Source: Caryophanales bacterium
Lineage (GTDB): Bacteria > Bacillota_I > Bacilli_A > RFN20 > JAISJY01
Direction of reading: 5' to 3'
Length of the DNA stretch: 5,820 bases
NCBI GenBank assembly: GCA_031261365.1
Contig: JAISJY010000037.1
Location: forward strand, 1-5,820
Shown: piece after piece, positions 1-5,820 of the stretch
Numbering within the stretch: the first letter of the stretch is position 1
How the letters are laid out: the number at the start of each line of letters is the position of its first letter
Translations under genes and position numbers: made by a program
Notes under the pieces: model-generated
Databases searched by the model: none
Seen by the model: the letters and a program-made list of their open reading frames with translations, nothing else
Told to the model about the DNA's origin: nothing

Positions 1-2
1 TC

Positions 3-95
3 CACGGCAAGATTATTCTACCAAAAGAAGACAATAAAAGCAATGCTCACTATAGAAAGGATAAATTATTAATACCAATCCTAATGGCTAATTAA
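3..95 (+). CDS. Possible C-terminal end of an upstream gene, truncated by the window edge, product unknown
   Basis: An open frame enters from the left edge and runs 30 codons to tandem TAA stops at 93-95 and 96-98, 15 bases before the next start codon. The peptide is charged in its middle part and ends with a hydrophobic stretch (L-L-I-P-I-L-M-A-N). I do not recognise it. A second frame (1-72) is also open, so the choice is uncertain. I favour this frame because of the double stop and the close spacing to the transporter operon. Base composition differs from the genes downstream: by eye count positions 1-90 hold about 40 A, 21 T, 17 C and 12 G, whereas the operon genes are T-rich. The segment could also be noncoding leader. 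Confidence 0.33.
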   Translation, partial: HGKIILPKEDNKSNAHYRKDKLLIPILMAN

Positions 96-103
96 TAATA
101 CAA

Positions 104-109
104 GGGAGA
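104..109 (+). promoter_or_regulatory. Ribosome binding site of the solute-binding protein gene
   Basis: GGGAGA lies one base before the ATG at 111, with its GGAG core ending two bases before it. It is a moderate, closely spaced Shine-Dalgarno match that supports this start. No convincing -35/-10 promoter pair is visible in positions 1-100, so transcription may begin further upstream or read through from the preceding gene. Confidence 0.6.
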
Positions 110-110
110 A

Positions 111-1427
111 ATGAAAAAACTACAATTAATAGTTTTAAGTTTGCTTTTATTAGGTTGTCAAAATAATAGTAAGAAGAGAGATTATATTATTTTTTATGTT
201 TGGGGTAATACGGTGGAAATATCAGCTTATGAAAAGATGGCAAAAAACTATCAAGAATTAAGTGGAATGGAAGTTAGAATTCAACCAGCCACTGGTAATT
301 ATTATGATAACTTAAATATTTTATTTAGTTCTAAAACTAATTCTCCAGATATCTTTTTTACCGAGTTAGGTCAATTTAATGAACAAATAGATGGTGATAA
401 ATTATTAAATCTTCAACCTTATATTGAGAGTAAGGCTTTAGATATTAAAACAGATAATAATTTAGATGGAAGTATTGAATTATGGGATGTTAATAATTCT
501 TATAAAGTTAATGGAGATTACTATGTCATTATTAAAGACTGGTCGCCTGACTTTATGTTGTGGTATAACAAAAATCATTTACAAGAATATAACCAAGCTA
601 ATCCTAATTTAGCAATTCCAGATTTAACAGGGAGAACATTAACTTGGAGTGAGTTTGCTGATATTTCTTATCGGGTGGGAGAGTTTAAAAATCAATATGG
701 AACTATGTTAGATAGAGTACCTTATAAACATGTTATGCAATGGGTTCAACAAACAGGTGATTCTATTTGGGAAGAAGATAATATTAATTTTAATAAGAAT
801 GCTTCAGGGGTTTTTAATTCATTTAAGTATTTTGTAGAATTACAAAAAGGAACTAAAGCCTCTGCTCCTGTAATTGGTCCTTCAGGTATTGGTAGTGGAG
901 AAGCTTTTGCTAATGGAAATATTAGTTTTGCCTTTTTTGGAAATTGGGCATATTCTTCTTTTGATTGGGGTTCAGTCGGTTTTGAAATGGGATTAATTCC
1001 TCCACCATTACCTGATAATAGTCCCTATTCAAATTATGCTTGTTCAGCAGCTATGGTTGGTTTAGGTATCAATTCAGCAAGTCCTGTTAAAGAAGAGACA
1101 GTTGATTTTTTAAATTATTATAATAAAGAGGGAATTAAAGAAATGGCATTTAAAGGATTTAATTTGCCTGGTAATAAAAAGATAGCTTCTCAAGACGAAT
1201 ATTTATACCCAGAAGATTCTAAATTAGGAGAAATAAATAGAATAGTTGTGGAAGCGGCTGAAAATTATTGTTATGAAATTAAATATAATAAACTTATTCC
1301 TCAAACAACTATTGAAGAAATATTTGGTAAATACTTTTCTTCTTATTTAGCTAATTATATTAATACCGACCAAGCTTTACAAAATGTTTTAAATAATATT
1401 TATAATGATATCAAAAATGAATTATAA
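111..1427 (+). CDS. Carbohydrate ABC transporter substrate-binding lipoprotein (family 1 extracellular solute-binding protein)
   Basis: This is the extracellular receptor of a CUT1-type sugar importer. It binds an oligosaccharide or glycoside and delivers it to the two permeases encoded next. The N-terminus is a very short lipoprotein signal: K2-K3, a hydrophobic stretch from L4 to L14, then the lipobox L13-L14-G15-C16, so the mature protein should be lipid-anchored at Cys16. A polar linker (N18-R23) follows. The fold matches SBP_bac_1: a start with W31-G32 and an amphipathic helix (about 35-50), a P79-D80-I-F-F segment typical of the first lobe, and a late signature at 264-280 (E-A-F-A-N-G then F-F-G-N-W-A) that matches the family's F-x-x-G-k-x-A-M-x-x-x-G-x-W region. 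Trp residues at 31, 125, 144, 151, 211, 220, 279 and 286 are candidates for stacking on sugar rings. The length of 438 residues is normal for the family. The ligand cannot be read from sequence, but the GH2 gene downstream suggests a non-reducing-end glycoside. The 3' end overlaps the next gene. Confidence 0.95.
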   Translation: MKKLQLIVLSLLLLGCQNNSKKRDYIIFYVWGNTVEISAYEKMAKNYQELSGMEVRIQPATGNYYDNLNILFSSKTNSPDIFFTELGQFNEQIDGDKLLNLQPYIESKALDIKTDNNLDGSIELWDVNNSYKVNGDYYVIIKDWSPDFMLWYNKNHLQEYNQANPNLAIPDLTGRTLTWSEFADISYRVGEFKNQYGTMLDRVPYKHVMQWVQQTGDSIWEEDNINFNKNASGVFNSFKYFVELQKGTKASAPVIGPSGIGSGEAFANGNISFAFFGNWAYSSFDWGSVGFEMGLIPPPLPDNSPYSNYACSAAMVGLGINSASPVKEETVDFLNYYNKEGIKEMAFKGFNLPGNKKIASQDEYLYPEDSKLGEINRIVVEAAENYCYEIKYNKLIPQTTIEEIFGKYFSSYLANYINTDQALQNVLNNIYNDIKNEL

Positions 1428-2346
1428 GAAAAGGCTATCAATTAAAAAGAAACGAACAATTACTTTTTTCCTTTATATTTCACCTTGGTTAATTGGTTTT
1501 TTAGCTTTTACTCTAATTCCAATGATTTTATCTTTAATTTATTCTTTTACAAATGTTAAAATGATAAATGTCGCGAGTAAACCTTTAGATTTCATCGGTT
1601 TTGATAACTATATTAGAGTTTTTAGTAAAGACCCTGATTTTATACAGTCTATTTTAAATACTTTAGTTTATTCTTTTTCTAAGATAATCTTTTTAATAAT
1701 TTTTGCTGTTATTTTTGCTGTTTTATTAAATTCAAAGTTGTTTGGCAAGAAGTTTATTAGAGTTCTTTATTATTTACCAGCCATTATTCCTGTTGTTTGT
1801 TCTTCTTTATTATGGAAATTAATCTTTACAGGTGGGGAGAAAAATATTATTAATTTCTTTTTATCTTATCTAGGTTTAGCCCCTGTTAATTTCTTTGGTA
1901 GTGGGAGTTCGGCTATGGCAACAGTTGTTTTTATTGGAGTTTGGAGTGGTTTAGGACCTAATACTTTTATTTTAATCGCGGCTATTCAAAATGTCTCCAA
2001 AGAAATGTTAGAAGCAGGAAAGATTGATGGCACTAATAAAATTAGTGAATTGTTTTATTTAATTATTCCAGCTATTTTACCCGCCATATTCTTTATTTCT
2101 ATTACAGGTTTTATTGGTGGCTTACAAACTTATACAGAAATTAAATTATTAACAGAAGGTGGTCCGGGTAATTCAACAATGACCATGTCAATGTTAATTG
2201 TTTCTAATGCTTTTAAGCAGACAGGTAATAAAACTTTAGGGTATGCTTCAGCTCAAGGTTGGATAGTCTTTTTGATTACTTCTATTTTTTCAGCTATTTA
2301 TATGATGACCTCGTTTAAAAAGGAAAAGCAAGTGAGCTTATATTAA
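1405..2346 (+). CDS. Carbohydrate ABC transporter permease, MalF/UgpA type
   Basis: This is one of the two membrane subunits forming the translocation channel of the CUT1 importer. The cytoplasmic start is strongly basic (K8-R10, K14-R17). About six membrane segments follow, near residues 20-46, 84-108, 118-141, 170-195, 217-240 and 282-302. The EAA loop that docks on the ATPase is present in modified form: E203-A204-G205, then D208-G209, then P222. The stretch L-T-E-G-G-P-G-N-S-T (249-258) is the typical MalF/UgpA motif before the last helices. The length of 313 residues is usual for UgpA-type subunits and lacks the large periplasmic loop of E. coli MalF. The gene begins inside the end of the solute-binding protein gene: a start at 1405 overlaps it by 23 bases, while an alternative ATG at 1417 (four codons later) overlaps by 11. 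Neither has a Shine-Dalgarno site, so translational coupling is likely and the start is not settled. Confidence 0.95.
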   Translation: MISKMNYKKRLSIKKKRTITFFLYISPWLIGFLAFTLIPMILSLIYSFTNVKMINVASKPLDFIGFDNYIRVFSKDPDFIQSILNTLVYSFSKIIFLIIFAVIFAVLLNSKLFGKKFIRVLYYLPAIIPVVCSSLLWKLIFTGGEKNIINFFLSYLGLAPVNFFGSGSSAMATVVFIGVWSGLGPNTFILIAAIQNVSKEMLEAGKIDGTNKISELFYLIIPAILPAIFFISITGFIGGLQTYTEIKLLTEGGPGNSTMTMSMLIVSNAFKQTGNKTLGYASAQGWIVFLITSIFSAIYMMTSFKKEKQVSLY

Positions 2347-2348
2347 TT

Positions 2349-3188
2349 ATGGAAAACTCAAAAACAGTTTTATTTAAGAAAATAAGTTTAACTATCTTTA
2401 CTTCTCTAGTTGGTTTAATTTTAGCTTTACCTTTTATTTATATGTTTTTAATGTCTTTAATGAAAAACTCTAATTCAATTTTTGTTTATCCTCCTAAATT
2501 ATTTACAGGGTTTAATTTTATTAATTATCTTCGAGCAATTCAATTTATTAATTTATTTAGTAGAGTTGGTAATACTTTGATTATAGTTTTAGCTCAAGTC
2601 GGTTTAGGAATAACTTCATCTATTTTAGTGGCTTATGGGTTTTCTAGATATCAAAATAAATATTCTAATTTCTTTTTCTTTGTTTTATTATCAACAATGA
2701 TGATACCTTGGGTAGTGACAATGATACCAGCTTATGCTGAGTTTGAGTTTCTAGGTTGGATTGGAAGTTTCTTACCTTTAACAATTCCTTGGATTGGTGG
2801 TTCGGCTTTCAATGTCTTTTTATTAAGACAATTTATGATGGGAATACCTAAAGAATTAGATGAAGCAGCTAAAATAGATGGTTGTTCTTCTTTTAGAATA
2901 TTATGGCAAATAATAGTTCCAGAATTATTACCTTGTATTGCTACTTTGTTTGTTTTTTCTTTTATTGGAGCTTGGAATGATTATTTAGGACCATCTATTT
3001 ATTTACAAACCGATAGTTCTAAGTTTACTATTTCTATCGCTTTACAGTTATTCTTTGATTCTAATGGCAAAGCTGATTGGGAAATGGTCATGGCAGCGAG
3101 TGTTTTGGTTTCTTTACCAATGATACTTATTTTAGTTTTTGCTCAAAAAGCATATATAAATGGTATAGTAACAACAGGGTTAAAGTAG
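2349..3188 (+). CDS. Carbohydrate ABC transporter permease, MalG/UgpE type
   Basis: This is the second membrane subunit, pairing with the MalF/UgpA-type protein to form the sugar channel. About six membrane segments are visible, near residues 12-38, 72-97, 107-128, 138-160, 183-208 and 244-265. The EAA loop is well conserved: E172-A173-A174, D177-G178 and P191, preceded by the usual I-P-K-E-L-D (166-171). Further family marks are A-W-N-D-Y-L-G-P (208-215) and the C-terminal Q-K-A-Y-I-N-G-I-V-T-T-G-L-K, which matches the usual Q-r-y-f-x-x-G-i-x-x-G-x-x-K ending. The length of 279 residues is standard. The ATG is two bases after the stop of the preceding permease, and no good Shine-Dalgarno site lies before it, so coupled translation is likely and would help keep the two permeases in equal amounts. 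No ATP-binding subunit is encoded in the window. Confidence 0.96.
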   Translation: MENSKTVLFKKISLTIFTSLVGLILALPFIYMFLMSLMKNSNSIFVYPPKLFTGFNFINYLRAIQFINLFSRVGNTLIIVLAQVGLGITSSILVAYGFSRYQNKYSNFFFFVLLSTMMIPWVVTMIPAYAEFEFLGWIGSFLPLTIPWIGGSAFNVFLLRQFMMGIPKELDEAAKIDGCSSFRILWQIIVPELLPCIATLFVFSFIGAWNDYLGPSIYLQTDSSKFTISIALQLFFDSNGKADWEMVMAASVLVSLPMILILVFAQKAYINGIVTTGLK

Positions 3189-3192
3189 GAGG
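3187..3192 (+). promoter_or_regulatory. Strong ribosome binding site of the GH2 gene
   Basis: AGGAGG is a perfect Shine-Dalgarno core, four bases before the ATG at 3197. It overlaps the TAG stop (3186-3188) of the permease gene. It fixes the hydrolase start and is the strongest such site in the operon, which suggests the enzyme is translated independently and more efficiently than the permeases. Confidence 0.85.
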
Positions 3193-3196
3193 TTAA

Positions 3197-5302
3197 ATGA
3201 AAAAAGAAAGTTTGAATTTAGGTTGGAAGTTTTATCAAGAAAATAGTGATACTTTTGAGATAGTTAATATACCTCATACGGTTAAAAAAGTTCCTTTGTC
3301 TTATTTTGATGAGAAGATGTATCAATTTATTTCTTATTATGAAAAAGAAATAGAGATAGTTAAAGAAGAAAAGGAATACTTTTTATTATTTGAAGGTGTT
3401 TTAACTATTTCAGAGGTCTTTATAAATGATGTTTTTGTCGGCTTAAATGAATATGGTTTCGTTGATTATAAAGTAAATGTAACAGATTATTTAATAGATG
3501 GACTTAATAAAATTAAAGTAAAGGTTAATTCTCAAGAAATTAAAGACATACCACCTTTTGGTAATTTAGTAGATTTTCTAACATTTGGAGGTATTTATAG
3601 AGATGTTAGTTTGCTTACTTATCAAAAGTGTCATATTGAGAAATATAATATTTTATATAATGGAGTTTCTACAAAGATTAAAGTATATTTTAATATGGTT
3701 TATCAAGGTAGTTTGAAGTTAACCTTTAAGAAAGAAAAAGAAATTAAAGAATATTTTTATTTACTTAATGCTAATTATTTTGAGATAGATATTTATGATA
3801 CTTTTGAATTATGGTCTGTTACTAACCCTAATTTATATGATGTTGTGATAGAAACTAATGAAATATATCAAAGTACTTTTGGTTTTAGAACTTTAAGTTT
3901 TGAAGCAGATAAAGGCTTTTTATTAAATAATAAACCTCTTAAATTGTTTGGTTTAAATACTTCTCAGTCTTATCCTTTCATCGGTTTTGCTTCTACTAAA
4001 AATATAGAGTATGAGGATGTTAGAATATTAAAAGAATATGGAGTGAATATATTAAGAACACATTACCCTAGAAGTAGACATTTTTTAGATGCTTGTGAGA
4101 AGTATGGTATCTTAGTTTTTGAAGAGACACCGGGTTGGCAGTATATTGGTAATGAAAAGTTTAAGAATATGACTATTAATTATGTGAGAAAGATGATTGA
4201 AAGAGATATTAATAGGGCTTGTATTATGTTTTGGGGTGTTAGAATAAACGAGAGTGAAGATGATGAAGTATTATATAAAGAAACGAATAGAGTGGCTCAT
4301 GAATTAGATAAAAGTAGATTTACCACAGGTGTTAGATTTAGATATAAATCACAATTCTTAGAAGATGTTTATAGTTTTAATGATTTTATTCATGATGGGC
4401 ATTTATTTGAGATGTCTAAACCTGAAGATATTTATGATTATGTGCATCAAAAACCTTTATTGATTACCGAGTTTTGTGGGCATATGTTCCCAACCAGAAA
4501 AACAGATAATGAATTAAGAATAGTTCAACATGCTTTAAACCATGCTTATATTCATTCTTATGTCAGAGGTCAAAAAGATATTCATGGAGCTTTGGGTTGG
4601 TGTGCTTTTGATTATAATACTCATAAAGAATTTGGGAGTGGTAATTCTTTAGATTATCATGGAGTTTTTGATATTTTTAGAAATCCTAAATTCGCGGCTT
4701 ATGTTTATAAATCACAAAAGAATATTGAAGATGAAGCCGTTTTATTTCCTTTAACTTTATGGGGATTTGGGGAAAGAAATATTGGAGGAGTAACTCCTTT
4801 ATATGTTTTTCATAATGGTGATAAAGTTTATTATCAATTAGATGGGGGAGAGAGAATAGAGATTAAAGATAGAGATGAACACTTAAATAATTTAATTAAT
4901 CCTCCTGTTGTTCTGCAACATTTAAATGGTATTTGGGGTGATAAGTGGAGGGATGTTACTTTCTTTTTAGAATACCAAGGAAAAATTGTTAAAAGTAAAA
5001 GGTTATTATGTCGGGGAACTATTTCTAAACTTAAAGTAGAATTAAGTCAAGAAGAAATTGAATTAAATGATGCGGCTAGAGTTTATGTTGGAGTAGTAGA
5101 TGAGTGTGAGACAGTTTTAAGACATTTAAATGAACCAATAATTATTGAATGTTTTAAGGCTGATTTAAGTTGTCCAAAGGTGGTCAGTTTAAATGGTGGT
5201 GAATATGCTTTTTATGTCAGGTCTATTAGTTATGAAAATATCATAATTAGAGTTAAGTTTGATAACTTTATGGTAGAGAAAATAGTTAGAATAAAAAGTT
5301 AA
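3197..5302 (+). CDS. Glycoside hydrolase family 2 protein (beta-galactosidase/beta-glucuronidase superfamily), cytoplasmic
   Basis: This is a retaining exo-glycosidase expected to cleave the non-reducing-end sugar from imported glycosides. There is no signal peptide, so it acts in the cytoplasm. Domains in order: N-terminal jelly-roll sugar-binding domain (about 1-143, ending D126-F-L-T-F-G-G-I-Y-R-D), Ig-like domain (about 144-232), catalytic TIM barrel (about 233-510, opening G-F-R-T-L with K-G-F-L-L-N), and a beta-rich C-terminal part (about 520-701). The proposed acid/base is Glu352 in W346-G-V-R-I-N-E352, preceded by D337-I-N-R. The proposed nucleophile is Glu425 in I-T-E-F-C-G-H-M. W468 and D472-Y-N-T-H-K continue the active site. 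From memory, W-G-V-R-I-N-E-S and G-H-M-F-P-T mark a recurrent GH2 group in gut Firmicutes whose substrates I cannot state. The N-x-K motif of beta-glucuronidases was not found near 480-497, so glucuronide specificity is unsupported. Oddities: N254-T-S-Q replaces the usual N-R-H-Q or similar, R287-T-H-Y-P is one residue short, and the C-terminal region looks compact. The gene lies 8 bases after the permease gene and is clearly in its operon. Confidence 0.94.
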   Translation: MKKESLNLGWKFYQENSDTFEIVNIPHTVKKVPLSYFDEKMYQFISYYEKEIEIVKEEKEYFLLFEGVLTISEVFINDVFVGLNEYGFVDYKVNVTDYLIDGLNKIKVKVNSQEIKDIPPFGNLVDFLTFGGIYRDVSLLTYQKCHIEKYNILYNGVSTKIKVYFNMVYQGSLKLTFKKEKEIKEYFYLLNANYFEIDIYDTFELWSVTNPNLYDVVIETNEIYQSTFGFRTLSFEADKGFLLNNKPLKLFGLNTSQSYPFIGFASTKNIEYEDVRILKEYGVNILRTHYPRSRHFLDACEKYGILVFEETPGWQYIGNEKFKNMTINYVRKMIERDINRACIMFWGVRINESEDDEVLYKETNRVAHELDKSRFTTGVRFRYKSQFLEDVYSFNDFIHDGHLFEMSKPEDIYDYVHQKPLLITEFCGHMFPTRKTDNELRIVQHALNHAYIHSYVRGQKDIHGALGWCAFDYNTHKEFGSGNSLDYHGVFDIFRNPKFAAYVYKSQKNIEDEAVLFPLTLWGFGERNIGGVTPLYVFHNGDKVYYQLDGGERIEIKDRDEHLNNLINPPVVLQHLNGIWGDKWRDVTFFLEYQGKIVKSKRLLCRGTISKLKVELSQEEIELNDAARVYVGVVDECETVLRHLNEPIIIECFKADLSCPKVVSLNGGEYAFYVRSISYENIIIRVKFDNFMVEKIVRIKS

Positions 5303-5309
5303 TTTTTAT
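5291..5309. terminator. Weak A/T-only inverted repeat at the convergent gene junction, possible bidirectional termination site
   Basis: ATAAAAA (5291-5297) and TTTTTAT (5303-5309) form a perfect 7-base inverted repeat around the 5-base loop GTTAA, centred on the overlapping stop codons of the two converging genes. On either strand the right arm supplies a short T run. There is no GC pair in the stem, so this is not a standard intrinsic terminator, and such repeats arise by chance in AT-rich DNA. It is listed because no other terminator candidate exists between the genes. Confidence 0.22.
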
Positions 5310-5820
5310 CTTCTTTAGGCATGATATTAAAATCAATATGACAATAACCATTTTTATTTTTCTTTAAATAGTCTTGGTGATATTCTTCAGCCAGATAGAA
5401 ATCATTTCTTTCTTTAATTTGGATTTGGATTTTAGGAAAATCTTCTTTGAAGTAGTCTTTAAAGTAAGTTAAAATAAGTTCTTTTTCTTGGCTTCCTTGA
5501 TAGTAAACTCCACTTCTATATTGAATACCTATATCATTTCCTTGTTTATTTAAAGAGAAAGGATTAATAATTAGTAAAAAGTTCTTTAAGATAGTTTTTA
5601 AATCAATTAAGTTATTGTATTTTATTAAAACAGCTTCAGCATGACTAGCTTTACCACTTTTTAAATCTGCATAAGTAGGATTTTTAATATTCCCATCTAT
5701 ATAAAGACATTTAACAGATATAACACCTTTTAATCTTGAGAAATATTCACTAACTCCCCAAAAGCAACCACCTGCTAAAATGATTTCTTGTTCTTTTTTA
5801 AATAATTTTTCTTTTACCAT
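5299..5820 (-). CDS. msrA: Peptide-methionine (S)-S-oxide reductase MsrA
   Basis: MsrA reduces the S epimer of methionine sulfoxide in free or protein-bound methionine, repairing oxidative damage in the cytoplasm with electrons usually from thioredoxin. The catalytic motif G18-C19-F20-W21-G22 is intact, with Cys19 as nucleophile. N47-P-T-Y50, H60-A-E62-A-V, G94-N-D96-I-G-I-Q-Y101-R-S, and A144-E-E-Y-H-Q-D-Y-L match the family, so the usual active-site Tyr, Glu and Asp residues are present. Cys160 in G-Y-C-H-I near the C-terminus is the likely resolving cysteine, and Cys38 is an extra. Departures are L39-Y-I-D-G where G-Y-x-G-G is usual, and I85-N-P-F where D-P-T is usual. The ATG occupies the last three bases of the window (5818-5820), so the ribosome binding site is out of view. 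A start 18 residues before the catalytic Cys and a length of 173 residues fit a complete protein. It converges on the GH2 gene with a 4-base overlap and shows no functional link to it. Confidence 0.95.
   Translation of the reverse strand: MVKEKLFKKEQEIILAGGCFWGVSEYFSRLKGVISVKCLYIDGNIKNPTYADLKSGKASHAEAVLIKYNNLIDLKTILKNFLLIINPFSLNKQGNDIGIQYRSGVYYQGSQEKELILTYFKDYFKEDFPKIQIQIKERNDFYLAEEYHQDYLKKNKNGYCHIDFNIMPKEDKN

Larger units (their letters stand above)
111..5302 (+). other. Predicted operon: sugar ABC importer plus intracellular GH2 hydrolase
   Basis: Four same-strand genes are packed with junctions of -23 (or -11), +2 and +8 bases, leaving no room for internal promoters or terminators between them outside coding sequence. 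The order receptor, MalF-type, MalG-type, hydrolase is a common arrangement of oligosaccharide-use loci. No regulator gene, operator palindrome or ATPase gene is seen in the window. The upstream fragment ending at 95 may also belong to the unit, since only 15 bases separate it from the receptor gene. Confidence 0.85.

Noticed and set aside
1..72. Alternative open frame entering from the left edge and stopping at 70-72
   Set aside because: It is only 23 codons, unrecognisable, and lies further from the operon than the competing frame that ends in a tandem stop at 93-98. It cannot be excluded, but it is weaker.
40..100. Possible promoter elements (TATAGA near 51, TAATAATA near 94)
   Set aside because: Such hexamers are expected by chance in AT-rich DNA, and no properly spaced -35 element accompanies them.
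300..4090. Short homopolymer runs of six A or T within genes as phase-variation switches
   Set aside because: Runs of six are ordinary in DNA this AT-rich, none is longer, and all frames are intact.
3956..4252. GH2 gene as a decaying pseudogene, given its altered motifs
   Set aside because: The reading frame is intact for 701 residues, both catalytic glutamates and most flanking motifs are present, and the gene has a perfect ribosome binding site.
3197..5302. Beta-glucuronidase (uidA/gusA) assignment for the GH2 protein
   Set aside because: The N-x-K motif that recognises the glucuronate carboxylate was not found near residues 480-497, where the protein reads G-S-G-N-S-L-D-Y-H-G.
111..5820. 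Mycoplasma/Spiroplasma origin with TGA read as Trp
   Set aside because: All five long reading frames run full length with Trp encoded by TGG and no in-frame TGA, and each protein is complete at the usual family length.

Overview
This window is AT-rich bacterial DNA (roughly 30% GC by eye, not computed). Leucine is mostly TTA, tryptophan is always TGG, and every visible stop is TAA or TAG. Together with MalF/MalG-type permeases and a short lipoprotein signal, this suggests a low-GC Firmicute or an Acholeplasma-like, RF39-like or Erysipelotrichia-like lineage. It argues against mycoplasmas and spiroplasmas, which read TGA as Trp. The host assignment is inference.

Layout: positions 1-110 hold an unrecognised candidate C-terminus (3-95) and a short leader with a Shine-Dalgarno-like site. 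Positions 111-3188 encode a complete carbohydrate uptake ABC importer of the CUT1 type, minus its ATPase: a solute-binding lipoprotein (111-1427), a MalF/UgpA-type permease (1405-2346) and a MalG/UgpE-type permease (2349-3188). A family 2 glycoside hydrolase without a signal peptide follows at 3197-5302. These four genes overlap or lie 2-8 bases apart, so they very likely form one operon. On the minus strand, msrA (methionine sulfoxide reductase A) converges on the operon and shares a 4-base stop-codon overlap with it (5299-5302).

How it works: the lipoprotein captures a short oligosaccharide or glycoside outside the membrane, the two permeases carry it in using an ATPase encoded elsewhere (probably a shared MsmK/MsmX-type protein), and the cytoplasmic GH2 enzyme removes the non-reducing-end sugar. 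The substrate cannot be named from sequence. The N-x-K signature of beta-glucuronidases was not found, and the enzyme belongs to a GH2 group with a W-G-V-R-I-N-E acid/base motif. MsrA is an oxidative-damage repair enzyme with no evident link to the sugar locus.

This is mostly an ordinary catabolic locus. I found no CRISPR array, mobile element, RNA gene or clearly new system. The points most worth a second look are active-site departures in the GH2 enzyme (N-T-S-Q where N-R-H-Q or a similar Arg-His motif is usual, and a one-residue-shorter R-T-H-Y-P motif), its compact C-terminal region, the missing Shine-Dalgarno sites on the two permeases next to a strong one on the hydrolase, and the convergent gene end centred on an A/T inverted repeat.
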